In this document: piece by piece, positions 53,052 through 62,123 of the stretch
Position numbering within the stretch: position 1 is the stretch's first letter
How the letters are laid out: each line of letters begins with the position of its first letter
From: Bacillota bacterium
Lineage (GTDB): Bacteria > Bacillota > Clostridia > DSM-8532
Assembly: GCA_023415205.1 (NCBI GenBank)
Contig: JAEZLR010000045.1
Location: 124,001-188,000, forward strand
Length of the DNA stretch: 64,000 nucleotides
Reading direction: 5' to 3'
Notes under the pieces: generated by a model
The model's database searches: none
Seen by the model: the letters and a program-made list of their open reading frames with translations, nothing else
Told to the model about the DNA's origin: nothing
Translations under genes and position numbers: made by a program

Positions 53052-53615
53052 ATGAAGGATCTTTCGCTTCACCTGATGGACATCGTACAGAATTCCATAG
53101 TAGCAGGAGCGGATCATATCAGCCTGAATCTTAAAATTGCTGAAAACCCTCTCAGGTTGATTTGTGAAATAATTGATAACGGTTGTGGAATGGAAGCAGA
53201 TTTCCTGGAAAAGGTAACCGATCCTTTTAAAACAACCAGAACCACCCGAGAGGTCGGGCTAGGTATTCCTTTATTAAAGTTGTCCGCCGAAATGACCGGA
53301 GGAAATCTTACCCTCGAATCTACGCCCCGTAAGGGGACCACAGTATGTGCCACCTTTTATGTAGGTCATATTGACCGGATTCCCGTGGGTGATATTTCTG
53401 AAACAGTGACCATGTTAATTGCGGCTCACCCTGATATCCTATGGACCATTAGTTTTTTTTCCTATAAAACAGATTTTATATTGGATACAAATGATCTTAA
53501 ACAACAACTGGACGGTGTTCCCATTAACCATACTGATGTACTTGAATGGATACAGAATACAATAAACGAGGGTATGAAAGCGGTATTTGGAGGTGTTTTG
53601 GATGAAGTCAATTGA
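53052..53615 (+). CDS. GHKL ATPase-domain protein in the hydrogenase operon
   Basis: A 187-residue protein with a histidine-kinase-like ATPase fold but no phospho-acceptor domain: HLMDIVQNSIVAGA (N box), IIDNGCGM (G1), TREVGLGIPLLKLSAEMTGG (G2). It starts 3 bases after hydC and overlaps the next gene by 14. Similar genes lie in hydrogenase operons of other Clostridia. It may be an anti-sigma/serine kinase or an ATP-dependent assembly or regulatory factor; there is no direct evidence. Confidence 0.8.
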   Translation: MKDLSLHLMDIVQNSIVAGADHISLNLKIAENPLRLICEIIDNGCGMEADFLEKVTDPFKTTRTTREVGLGIPLLKLSAEMTGGNLTLESTPRKGTTVCATFYVGHIDRIPVGDISETVTMLIAAHPDILWTISFFSYKTDFILDTNDLKQQLDGVPINHTDVLEWIQNTINEGMKAVFGGVLDEVN

Positions 53616-53970
53616 AGAATTAAAGGCAATTCGTGAGAAAGCCCTGAAGGAAATCTCAATTCGTGAGAATGAAAACAAGGTAAGAATTGTTGTAGGGATG
53701 GCCACATGCGGTATCGCCGCAGGAGCAAAGCCTGTGATGAGTGCGTTTATAGACGAATTAGGTAAGAGGAACATTCATAATGTTACCGTATCAATGACTG
53801 GCTGCGTGGGAATTTGCCGTCTTGAGCCTGTTGCTGAAATTTATGAGGCTAATGGCGAAAAGACAACCTATGTCAAGCTGGATGCCGAAAAAGCAAGAAG
53901 AATTGTAGCCGAGCATATCGTCAACCAACAACCCGTTATCGAGTTCACAATCGGTGCGGCAGAAAAATAG
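53602..53970 (+). CDS. [2Fe-2S] thioredoxin-like ferredoxin (HydD-like)
   Basis: A 122-residue protein. Start at 53602 with TTTGGAGG upstream, inside the end of the ATPase gene. After a helical first 30 residues it has VGMATCGIAAGAKPVMSAF and TGCVGICRLEPVAEIY, the Cys pairs of a thioredoxin-like [2Fe-2S] ferredoxin, similar to the N-terminal domain of HydB. It is a typical small gene of hydABC clusters and may be an extra electron-transfer subunit. Confidence 0.85.
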   Translation: MKSIEELKAIREKALKEISIRENENKVRIVVGMATCGIAAGAKPVMSAFIDELGKRNIHNVTVSMTGCVGICRLEPVAEIYEANGEKTTYVKLDAEKARRIVAEHIVNQQPVIEFTIGAAEK

Positions 53971-53984
53971 GAGGTTAGAAAGTT

Positions 53985-55775
53985 ATGGTTTACAGATCGC
54001 ATGTTCTGATTTGTAATGGTACCGGTTGCGTTGCATCAAAATCTCCTGAGATTATGGCAAGGCTTAATGAGCATTTAGTAGCCAACGGTATTGAAAAAGA
54101 AGTTAAAATTGTTAAAACCGGTTGCTTTGGCCTTTGCGAGAAGGGCCCTATTATTGTTATCTATCCCGAGGGGGCTACCTATTGCCATGTGTCCCCTAAT
54201 GACATAGAAGAAATCGTTAATGAGCATCTTGTGAAGGGAAGAATTGTAAAGCGCTTGCTTTTGGGTGACAAGGATGCCGAGGATGTAGCCAAGAGCCTTG
54301 AGAATGTTGGCTTCTTTGCTCGCCAGCACCGTGTCGCTCTGCGTAACTGTGGTGTTATCAACCCTGAGAATATTGATGAATATATTGCTCGGGACGGATA
54401 TGCCGCACTGGCTAAAGCCCTGACTGAGATGACTCCTGCCGACGTTATTGCCGAGATTAAAAAATCCGGCTTGCGTGGCCGAGGCGGAGCAGGGTTCTCA
54501 ACAGGCCTTAAGTGGCAATTTGCTGCTCAGGAAGTCAATGATCAGAAGTATGTTTGCTGTAACGCAGACGAGGGTGACCCGGGCGCTTTTATGGATCGTT
54601 CAGTGCTTGAAGGCGACCCCCACACCATCATTGAGGCCATGGCCATAGCAGGCTATGCCATTGGTTCAAACCAGGGTTATATTTATGTTCGTGCCGAATA
54701 CCCCATCGCTGTTCAGCGCCTTAATATTGCTATTAATCAGGCGCGCGAATACGGGCTTCTTGGCAAAAACATCTTTGGTTCTGATTTCTCCTTTGATCTG
54801 GACATCCGCTTGGGTGCGGGTGCATTTGTCTGCGGAGAGGAAACAGCTCTGATGACCTCTATTGAAGGCAAACGTGGCGAGCCCAGAACCCGTCCTCCGT
54901 TCCCCGCTGTCAAGGGCCTTTGGGAAAAGCCCACCATACTTAACAATGTCGAGACCTATGCCAATATTCCCATGATTCTTCTCAATGGTGCCGATTGGTT
55001 TGCCTCCATCGGAACCGAGAAAAGCAAGGGGACCAAGGTCTTTGCAGTTGGTGGAAAAATTAATAACACCGGTCTGGTTGAAATACCCATGGGGACCACT
55101 CTGCGCGAGGTCATCTATGATATCGGCGGCGGTATTCCTAAGGGCAAAGCCTTTAAAGCGGCCCAGACAGGAGGACCTTCCGGCGGATGTATACCTGCGG
55201 CTCATCTGGATACCCCTATTGATTATGACAACCTGATTGCCTTGGGCTCCATGATGGGTTCCGGCGGTTTGATTGTTATGGATGAGGACAATTGTATGGT
55301 GGATATCGCTAAGTTCTTCCTGGAATTCACCGTTGATGAATCCTGTGGCAAGTGTCCTCCCTGCCGAATCGGTACCAAGCGTATGCACGAAATCCTTGAC
55401 CGTATTACCAATGGTAAAGGGGAAGAAGGGGATATCGAAAAGCTGGAGTTGCTGGCTGAGAGTATCAAGCAGGGTGCCCTCTGTGGTTTGGGTCAAACGG
55501 CCCCTAATCCTGTGCTCAGTACCTTGAGATATTTCCGTGATGAATATGAGGCACACGTTAAGGAAAAGAGATGTCCTTCAGGGGTATGTAAGGCCATGCT
55601 GAACTTTAGGATTATTGCCGACAAGTGTAAAGGCTGTAGCCTCTGTGCCAAGAAATGTCCTGTCGGAGCTATTTCCGGCGAAATTAAGAAGCCGTATGTT
55701 ATTGATATCTCCAAGTGTATCAAATGCGGTGTATGTATAGATTCCTGCAAATTTGCAGCCATCGAGAAGAAATAA
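53985..55775 (+). CDS. hydB: Bifurcating hydrogenase NuoF-like subunit (HydB)
   Basis: A 596-residue flavoprotein. Domains in order: thioredoxin-like [2Fe-2S] (LICNGTGCVASKSPE and KTGCFGLCEKG), NuoF-like NADH/FMN domain (GLRGRGGAGFSTGLKWQ, CNADEGDPGAFMDR), SLBB linker, [4Fe-4S] motif ESCGKCPPCRIGT, and a two-[4Fe-4S] ferredoxin tail (CKGCSLCAKKCPVGAI, CIKCGVCIDSCKFAAI). The layout is that of HydB in HydABC electron-bifurcating hydrogenases, where ferredoxin and NADH are used together to make H2. GGAGG precedes the ATG. Confidence 0.95.
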   Translation: MVYRSHVLICNGTGCVASKSPEIMARLNEHLVANGIEKEVKIVKTGCFGLCEKGPIIVIYPEGATYCHVSPNDIEEIVNEHLVKGRIVKRLLLGDKDAEDVAKSLENVGFFARQHRVALRNCGVINPENIDEYIARDGYAALAKALTEMTPADVIAEIKKSGLRGRGGAGFSTGLKWQFAAQEVNDQKYVCCNADEGDPGAFMDRSVLEGDPHTIIEAMAIAGYAIGSNQGYIYVRAEYPIAVQRLNIAINQAREYGLLGKNIFGSDFSFDLDIRLGAGAFVCGEETALMTSIEGKRGEPRTRPPFPAVKGLWEKPTILNNVETYANIPMILLNGADWFASIGTEKSKGTKVFAVGGKINNTGLVEIPMGTTLREVIYDIGGGIPKGKAFKAAQTGGPSGGCIPAAHLDTPIDYDNLIALGSMMGSGGLIVMDEDNCMVDIAKFFLEFTVDESCGKCPPCRIGTKRMHEILDRITNGKGEEGDIEKLELLAESIKQGALCGLGQTAPNPVLSTLRYFRDEYEAHVKEKRCPSGVCKAMLNFRIIADKCKGCSLCAKKCPVGAISGEIKKPYVIDISKCIKCGVCIDSCKFAAIEKK

Positions 55776-55794
55776 GGGAAGGAGAGTGTAGACT

Positions 55795-57546
55795 ATGTCC
55801 GAATTTGTTACCTTAACAATAGACGGAAAAGAAGTGAAGGCCCCCAAGGGGTCCACGGTTCTTGAGGCAGCCAGGAGTGCCGGTGTCCATATCCCCACCC
55901 TCTGCTTCCTCAAAGACATCAATGAAATCGGTGCCTGTCGTATGTGTATCGTAGACGTGGGCGCCAGAAGCTTTCAGGCCGCATGTATGTACCCTGTTTC
56001 CGAGGGTTTGAAAGTAACCACCAACAGCCCTAAAATCCGTGAAACCAGAAAAGTCACCCTGGAGCTTATTCTGTCCTCCCATGAGAAGAAATGTCTGACC
56101 TGTGTCAGAAGCGGGAACTGTGAGCTTCAGAAGCTTGCGAAGGACTTAAACATTAAGGATATCCGCTTTGAAGGAGAACTCCAGAGCTATCCCATTGATG
56201 ACCTGTCCCACTCCGTAGTGCGCGATCCCAATAAGTGCATTCTCTGCCGCCGCTGCGTAAGCGTATGTAAGAATGTTCAGACCGTTTCCGCCATTGAGAC
56301 CATGGACAGGGGCTTCAAAACCATTGTAGCCTCACCCTTCCATATGCCTTTGAAGGATACACCCTGTGTCAACTGCGGTCAGTGCATCGTAGCCTGTCCC
56401 GTAGGCGCCCTTCGTGAGAAGAGCTCCAGTGATAAGGTGTGGGAAGCTTTGAGCAACAAGGACCTTCATGTGGTGGTTCAGACGGCTCCGGCTGTACGCG
56501 CTGGTCTCGGTGAGGAATTTGATTATCCCATCGGTACCCGTGTTACCGGTAAAATGGTATCCGCGCTTAAAATGCTGGGCTTTGCCAAGGTCTTTGATAC
56601 GGATACGGCTGCAGACCTTACCATTATGGAAGAAGGTACTGAGCTGGTTGATAGACTTAAGAACAACGGTAAGCTGCCGCTCATCACCTCCTGCAGCCCC
56701 GGCTGGATCAAGTTCTGCGAGCATTTCTATCCCGATATGCTGGATAATCTATCAACCTGTAAGTCACCCCAGAATATGTTTGGTGCAGTTCTGAAATCCT
56801 ATTATGCAGAAAAAATGGGCATTGATCCTTCCAAAATATTTGTGGTTTCCGTAATGCCCTGTACTGCCAAGAAATATGAGGCGGAAAGACCTGAATTGGC
56901 CTCCACAGGCTATCCTGATATTGATGAGGTGCTCACCACCCGTGAGTTGGCTGAAATGATCAAGGAAGCCGGTATAGATTTCAGAAATCTGGAAGATTCA
57001 CAATTTGATGATCCTATGGGCGAGGCCACCGGTGCCGGTGTTATCTTCGGTGCTACCGGCGGTGTTATGGAGGCGGCTTTAAGAAGCGTGCCTTATCTGT
57101 TAACCGGTAAGGATGACGACAATGTGGATGTCAAGATCGTACGTGGTGTGGAAGCTGTGAAGGAAGCAGAGGTTGAGGTTGCCGGTGTGAAGATCAAGGC
57201 TGCGGTAGTTCACGGTTTGGGTAATGCCAGAAAGGTTCTTGACAAGATCAGAGCCGGTGAGGCCGATTATCAGTTCATTGAGATTATGGCCTGCCCCGGC
57301 GGCTGTGTAAACGGCGGCGGACAGCCCATTCAGCCTGCCTCAGTTAGGCTGGAGACAGATCTTCGTGAGCAGAGAGCCAAGGCTGTTTATGAAGAGGATC
57401 AAGGCTCTACCTTAAGAAGATCCCACCATAACCCCAAGGTTCTGAAGATGTACGAGGAGTATTTTGAGACGCCCGGTGGACATAAGTCCCACAAGCTTCT
57501 CCACACACATTATGTGCCTCGTGATAATTATCCTGAAAACAGCTAA
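55795..57546 (+). CDS. hydA: [FeFe] hydrogenase catalytic subunit (HydA)
   Basis: A 583-residue hydrogenase. N-terminal [2Fe-2S] domain (ACRMC), His-ligated [4Fe-4S] (HEKKCLTC then GNCELQ) and two [4Fe-4S] clusters (CILCRRCVSVCKN, CVNCGQCIVACPVGAL). The H-cluster motifs are all intact: TSCSPGW near residue 299, MPCTAKKYE near 355, and MACPGGCVNGGGQP near 500, plus a small-subunit tail (KSHKLLHTHY). This is the group A3 type used in bifurcation. It ends the operon before a terminator. The maturases HydE, HydF and HydG are not in the window. Confidence 0.97.
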   Translation: MSEFVTLTIDGKEVKAPKGSTVLEAARSAGVHIPTLCFLKDINEIGACRMCIVDVGARSFQAACMYPVSEGLKVTTNSPKIRETRKVTLELILSSHEKKCLTCVRSGNCELQKLAKDLNIKDIRFEGELQSYPIDDLSHSVVRDPNKCILCRRCVSVCKNVQTVSAIETMDRGFKTIVASPFHMPLKDTPCVNCGQCIVACPVGALREKSSSDKVWEALSNKDLHVVVQTAPAVRAGLGEEFDYPIGTRVTGKMVSALKMLGFAKVFDTDTAADLTIMEEGTELVDRLKNNGKLPLITSCSPGWIKFCEHFYPDMLDNLSTCKSPQNMFGAVLKSYYAEKMGIDPSKIFVVSVMPCTAKKYEAERPELASTGYPDIDEVLTTRELAEMIKEAGIDFRNLEDSQFDDPMGEATGAGVIFGATGGVMEAALRSVPYLLTGKDDDNVDVKIVRGVEAVKEAEVEVAGVKIKAAVVHGLGNARKVLDKIRAGEADYQFIEIMACPGGCVNGGGQPIQPASVRLETDLREQRAKAVYEEDQGSTLRRSHHNPKVLKMYEEYFETPGGHKSHKLLHTHYVPRDNYPENS

Positions 57547-57569
57547 AAGCTGGACATAACTGCATTTAT

Positions 57570-57602
57570 GCCACCCTGGAGTTTTTCAGGGTGGCTTGTT
57601 TA
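57570..57602 (+). terminator. Terminator of the hydrogenase operon
   Basis: GCCACCCTG (57570-57578) pairs with CAGGGTGGC (57587-57595), then TTGTTTATTTT. Confidence 0.85.
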
Positions 57603-57665
57603 TTTTGGCTGAATGATCTACAATAAGTTTGTTTCAGAAATAGAAAATAACGAGGGAGGATGCCA

Positions 57666-58592
57666 GTGGAATTCAATATTGTGCTTAACCAAGTCATTAT
57701 TCTCTTTATTATTCTGATTGTGGGTTTTGTGGCCGGAAAATTTAAAATCATCGATGCAACAGGCACCAAAAAGCTGTCGGAGGTTCTACTGTTTGTGACT
57801 TCTCCCATGCTGGTCTTTAACTCCTTTTTTATAGAATTTACAAAGGAGAGGCTTATCAACGTCCTTTGGATTGTTGGTATCACCGGGGTCATCTTCTTTT
57901 TGTCCATAGTCCTCTCCAAGATGATCTATAAAAAGTTTAATGAGAAAATGGTACCAGTCCTACGCTTTACAGCTATCTTTTCAAACTGCGGCTATATGGG
58001 ACTTCCTCTGATGAAGGCATTGTATGGGGATGAAGGTGTCTTTTACGGCTCCTTTTACATCGTCGTTTTTTATATTGTTCTTTGGAGCTATGGGTACATG
58101 ATGTTCGGCGGGAAAGGAACCAAGGGTCAGATGGCTAAGAATGTTCTGACCAATCCTTCCATTATTGGTATCTACGCTGGCCTGATCATCTTCTTTTTCG
58201 GTATTTCGGTACCCGACCCTGTCCGCGATGCGGTGAAGGCTGTCGGCAATATGACCATGCCCCTATCCATGCTGATTATCGGAGGGGTGATGAGTACCTC
58301 CAAGCTCACCACCGTATTCACCGATTGGAGGGTATATCTCTCTTCTTCGGTACGGCTCATTATTATGCCTCTTCTTGCCCTATGCTTTGTGCTCATTACA
58401 GGGGTGCCGGCCCTTCCCGGTGCTGTGGTGGTCACCGCCCTTGCTATGCCCAGTGCAGCCAATACCACTATATTTTCTGAGAAGTTTGATAAGGATACCA
58501 TCTTTGCCTCCAAGTGCGTCACCGTGTCAACCCTTCTGTCCATTCTCACCGCACCTGTAATTATCGCTTTTGCCCTCCGGCTTCTGCTCTAG
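57666..58592 (+). CDS. AEC-family transporter (auxin efflux carrier type)
   Basis: A 308-residue membrane protein with about ten helices: SEVLLFVTSPMLVFNSFF and FSNCGYMGLPLMKALYG are the AEC family signatures. Relatives move malate, malonate or other organic anions. I start it at the GTG at 57666, seven bases after GAGGGAGG; the ATG at 57660 touches that site. It is a single gene after the hydrogenase operon. Confidence 0.88.
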   Translation: MEFNIVLNQVIILFIILIVGFVAGKFKIIDATGTKKLSEVLLFVTSPMLVFNSFFIEFTKERLINVLWIVGITGVIFFLSIVLSKMIYKKFNEKMVPVLRFTAIFSNCGYMGLPLMKALYGDEGVFYGSFYIVVFYIVLWSYGYMMFGGKGTKGQMAKNVLTNPSIIGIYAGLIIFFFGISVPDPVRDAVKAVGNMTMPLSMLIIGGVMSTSKLTTVFTDWRVYLSSSVRLIIMPLLALCFVLITGVPALPGAVVVTALAMPSAANTTIFSEKFDKDTIFASKCVTVSTLLSILTAPVIIAFALRLLL

Positions 58593-58706
58593 CAAAGGGG
58601 ATTGTTCCACTTTATGCTTTACTGACCACCCCAGCGTTTAGTACAGACAAAAGGGTGGAAAGGACGTAGTATAGGATAGAAAAAAGATTTTTAGCACGGG
58701 GACAGG

Positions 58707-60053
58707 ATGGCAAGAATGCCTATGAAATCAGAAGACAATAAGGCAAGAAAAAAGAATGCGGAACAGCAGGTGTGGTATAGGCTCGACAATGCCGCCCTTA
58801 TTTACCCCTCTGTTCAATCGGATCGCACGACCACCATGTTCCGCCTATCCATGACCCTGAAGGATAGAATTGATCCCCAGGTGCTTCAAAGAGCTCTGGA
58901 ATCGGTCATTCTTCGTTTTCCCTTCTATCGGGTCAGGCTAAAGCGGGGCTTCTTCTGGTATTATCTTGAACATAACCCTAAATGGCCCCGTATTGAAAAG
59001 GATGTGCGCTATCCTATGGGGCGTTTGCATCCAAGTCTGGGATCGCACTTTTTATTCAGGGTGCGTTATTGGCAGAGCCGTATTGCTGTTGAATTCTGTC
59101 ATGTGCTGACCGATGGGGCGGGGGGCATGACCTTTCTTAAGGCCTTGGTCTATGAATATCTGAAGGGAATGGGAAAGGACCCGGGCGATCCTGAGGATAT
59201 CCCTGTCATCACACAGTCCCCCACATCCGAAGAAGCGGAGGATGCCTATCATAGGTTTTATAAAAGCACATTACCGCTTCCCGACAAAGGGAGGAAGGCT
59301 TTTCATCCACCGGGCAGGCTTGCCCTTCCGCCGGGGGCAATATTAATTACGACAGGCATACTGCCTTTGGAGGAAGTTCTTGCGAAAGCTAAGAGCTATA
59401 ATGCCACATTGACTGCTTTCTTGGTTGCGGTTTACATGGATGCCCTTCAGGAGTATCAGGATTCACAGGTTGCCAAGAATACAAAAAAGCGGCCGGTAGC
59501 CCTTCAGGTGCCTATAAACATGCGGGGGATTTACCCCAGCAGGACCCTGAGAAATTTCTCTCTGTTTGTCATTCCTGAAATGGATCCGCGATTGGGACAG
59601 TATAGCTTTGAGGAAATCCTGCAAATTGTCCGTCAAACGATGCTCACCCAGACCAATGAAAAGGCGATCAGCCGATATCTCTCGAGAAATGTCGGGGGAC
59701 AGCGGAATTATCTGGTGAGAGTTATTCCTCTGGCCCTGAAAAAGTTTTTAATGCCCTTTCTCTATACGCGCATGGGAGAAGACCTGTGTTCGGGTACCCT
59801 ATCCAACCTGGGGCTCGTTAAGCTACCACAGGGCATGGCCCGGGAGGTTGAGCGGGTAGATTTCATGCTGGGAACCAATCCCCTTAATAAAACCGGATGT
59901 GCAGTATGCGGATTTGGTGATCGGTTGATGGTCAACTTTGGACGCATCACCACCCATGCCGAGATAGAGAGATTATTCTTTACACGATTAATTAAGATGG
60001 GCATTCCCGTACAAATAGAAACCAACACCGGCAATGGTTCGGGAAAACCCTGA
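58707..60053 (+). CDS. Condensation-fold acyltransferase (alcohol acetyltransferase-like)
   Basis: A 448-residue protein of the CoA-dependent acyltransferase/condensation superfamily. The catalytic motif His-x-x-x-Asp-Gly is intact (EFCHVLTDGAGG near residue 130), the second conserved region is RPVALQVPINMRGIYPSRT, and SGTLSNLGLVKLP near residue 355 completes the fold. It resembles AATase-like and WES-type enzymes. It is 32 bases before a DUF6320 membrane protein, a partnership repeated in Clostridia. Substrate unknown; a lipid or alcohol ester is possible. Confidence 0.8.
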   Translation: MARMPMKSEDNKARKKNAEQQVWYRLDNAALIYPSVQSDRTTTMFRLSMTLKDRIDPQVLQRALESVILRFPFYRVRLKRGFFWYYLEHNPKWPRIEKDVRYPMGRLHPSLGSHFLFRVRYWQSRIAVEFCHVLTDGAGGMTFLKALVYEYLKGMGKDPGDPEDIPVITQSPTSEEAEDAYHRFYKSTLPLPDKGRKAFHPPGRLALPPGAILITTGILPLEEVLAKAKSYNATLTAFLVAVYMDALQEYQDSQVAKNTKKRPVALQVPINMRGIYPSRTLRNFSLFVIPEMDPRLGQYSFEEILQIVRQTMLTQTNEKAISRYLSRNVGGQRNYLVRVIPLALKKFLMPFLYTRMGEDLCSGTLSNLGLVKLPQGMAREVERVDFMLGTNPLNKTGCAVCGFGDRLMVNFGRITTHAEIERLFFTRLIKMGIPVQIETNTGNGSGKP

Positions 60054-60085
60054 TAAACTTATTCATTCAATGGGAGGGATTTAGA

Positions 60086-60967
60086 ATGCCCTATTGTGTT
60101 CGCTGCGGTGTAGAGCTACAGAACCATATCAAGGCTTGCCCGCTATGTCAGACTGAAGTTATCTTACCCGGGGAGCAGGAAACCCATGAAGGAGTGGCTG
60201 CCTTCCCTGACCGTATGCCCCGGGGCAGACGTTCAACCCTGAATCTTGCGCCCAGCCGTGCTTTTCTGCTTCTAGCCACCTTTATCCTGCTGGTACCCCT
60301 TTTGGTTACTTTTTTTATTGATATAACGGTTAACCAAAAAATTACTTGGTCCTTTTATCCCATGGCCTCTCTGGCACTACTCTGGATACTGATTGCCTAT
60401 CCCGCACTTCTTAAGCGGCCTACCCTTTTACAGGTTTTGACCACTGATCTGTTTGCCATCATGGTTTTCCTTGTTTCCATGGACCTCTATTTGGGCCCCT
60501 TCCCTGAGTGGTCCCAGTTTCCAGTGCTTTCGCTCCTCCTTGTCTGGTTTTTTATGGCCGCCCCCTTGATCTTCACCTGGAAGTATCCGGTGCTGATTCT
60601 AGTCATGTGGTTTATAGGCGGGGCATGCTTTCTTTACGCCCTTGATCAGGCAACCGGAGAAGCGCAATGGTTCCTTACCCTTGCATTCCCCATTCTTTGT
60701 ATCGTCACCTTGATAGGGTCTATAGGTATGATTCTATTCAAAAGGCTAGCTGCAAAGCCCCTGTTGACCGCAGGCTTTTTCCTTGGTATGATCACCCTGG
60801 CGTTATCGGCCATTGACGGCATTGTCAATCTCTATGCCGCACAGCGCTTCATGTTCACCTGGTCTCCCATTCTTTCAGCGGTCTTTATTCCGTCGGCTGC
60901 CTTTCTCTTCCTTGTCCATAAAAATCCAGAATTCAAGGCCTATCTTTCTAAAAAATTCCATGTTTAG
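60086..60967 (+). CDS. Zinc-ribbon membrane protein (DUF6320-like)
   Basis: A 293-residue protein. Residues 1-25 form a zinc ribbon (CVRCGVELQNHIKACPLCQT) and six to eight hydrophobic segments follow from about residue 65. The fold and the position next to the acyltransferase match DUF6320-type proteins. It may be the membrane platform for the enzyme upstream. GGGAGGG precedes the ATG. Confidence 0.75.
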   Translation: MPYCVRCGVELQNHIKACPLCQTEVILPGEQETHEGVAAFPDRMPRGRRSTLNLAPSRAFLLLATFILLVPLLVTFFIDITVNQKITWSFYPMASLALLWILIAYPALLKRPTLLQVLTTDLFAIMVFLVSMDLYLGPFPEWSQFPVLSLLLVWFFMAAPLIFTWKYPVLILVMWFIGGACFLYALDQATGEAQWFLTLAFPILCIVTLIGSIGMILFKRLAAKPLLTAGFFLGMITLALSAIDGIVNLYAAQRFMFTWSPILSAVFIPSAAFLFLVHKNPEFKAYLSKKFHV

Positions 60968-61119
60968 CTTAAAAAAAGAGGTTATTCCTGTATCCTCCCG
61001 TTAGATATAGCTAAATTGGCCTAAAATGAGCCTGTTTCCTTATAGTGGATTCCGGCTTTCTTGCTATGGACATAAGGGGCGGCAATGGGTTAGAATATAG
61101 CAAAACAGGAGGGATGTCC

Positions 61120-61986
61120 ATGAAAATATCTGAGTTGTATAAGGGCAATCGTCAAACCCTTGCATTTGAAATTTTTCCACCCAAGCCCGAGGTGCCCCTG
61201 GAATCGCTTTTTGAGTCCATAGAGGGATTTAAAAAGCTCTCTCCGGATTATATCAGTGTGACCTATGGGGCAGGAGGAAGCCAGCGTGGACGTACCGTTG
61301 AAATAGCCTCCAGAATAAAAAATCAATATGGCATAGAAACCATGAGCCACTTGACCTGTGTGGGGCATTCGGTTGAGGAAATCGATGAGCATCTGACGCG
61401 AATGAAGGATGAGAATATCCATAATGTCCTGGCCTTAAGAGGAGATCCTCCTGTTGACCAGCCAGATTTCGACTTTTCAACCGGGGCTTTCAGATATGCC
61501 AATGAGCTGATTGGCCATATCAGAAAAAGTGATGATTTCTGCATTGCCGCCGCGGCTTACCTGGAAGGCCATGTGGACAGTAAAAGGCTCAAGGAGGACC
61601 GGGCGCGCCTTAAGGATAAGGTTGAAGCCGGGGTGGATCTTTTGGTCACCCAGCTCTTTTTTGACACCCGCCTCTATTTTGATTTCTTGGAAAAATGCCA
61701 ATGCCTGAATATTAAGTGTCCCGTTATACCCGGCATCATGCCCATATTCAACGGACGCATTAAAAACATGACAGCAAAAAGCGGCTGCTCCATTCCGGCC
61801 AAGCTTGTGCTGATGATCGACAAATACCAGGACAGGCCTGAGGATTTGCGCAAAGCCGGAGAGGAATACGCCGGGCAGATGATTCGTGAGCTTTTAGACG
61901 GAGGAGCCCCCGGGGTGCACCTCTATACCATGAACCGACTTGCCTCAACCCAGGAAATTCTAAAAATTGCCGGAATGAGAGACTGA
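61120..61986 (+). CDS. metF: Methylenetetrahydrofolate reductase
   Basis: A 288-residue enzyme that reduces 5,10-methylene-THF to 5-methyl-THF. FEIFPPKPE near the start, SVTYGAGGSQRGRTVEIA, VLALRGDPP, and the C-terminal PGIMPIFNG are all in place. It is the short MetF type without the C-terminal domain of eukaryotic enzymes and without a fused MetV. Start at 61120 has GGAGGG 6 bases upstream; the ATG at 61114 is too close. No Wood-Ljungdahl genes are adjacent, so a methionine role is the safe reading. Confidence 0.95.
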   Translation: MKISELYKGNRQTLAFEIFPPKPEVPLESLFESIEGFKKLSPDYISVTYGAGGSQRGRTVEIASRIKNQYGIETMSHLTCVGHSVEEIDEHLTRMKDENIHNVLALRGDPPVDQPDFDFSTGAFRYANELIGHIRKSDDFCIAAAAYLEGHVDSKRLKEDRARLKDKVEAGVDLLVTQLFFDTRLYFDFLEKCQCLNIKCPVIPGIMPIFNGRIKNMTAKSGCSIPAKLVLMIDKYQDRPEDLRKAGEEYAGQMIRELLDGGAPGVHLYTMNRLASTQEILKIAGMRD

Positions 61987-62018
61987 GAATGATGTAGCAA
62001 AGCACACTGCCTTGAAAG

Positions 62019-62070
62019 TGAAGTGAACCCCTTTCGTTAGTTCTTTGTCTAACGAAAGGGGTTCACTTCA
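62019..62070. terminator. 22-bp perfect stem between metF and the ECF gene
   Basis: The arm at 62019-62040 is the exact reverse complement of 62049-62070, around an eight-base loop (TTCTTTGT). It is a very long stem with only a weak T-run on either side, so it looks like a bidirectional terminator of unusual strength or a processing site between convergent genes. Confidence 0.7.
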
Positions 62071-62123
62071 TTTAACAGTGTGGTTATTTTCTCTTTTTTA
62101 TGCGATTAAGGGGTCCATTTAAG

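Noticed and set aside
54666..55556. 296-codon open frame on the minus strand inside hydB
   Set aside because: It is antisense to a gene with complete, recognised motifs, has no ribosome site and no domain likeness.
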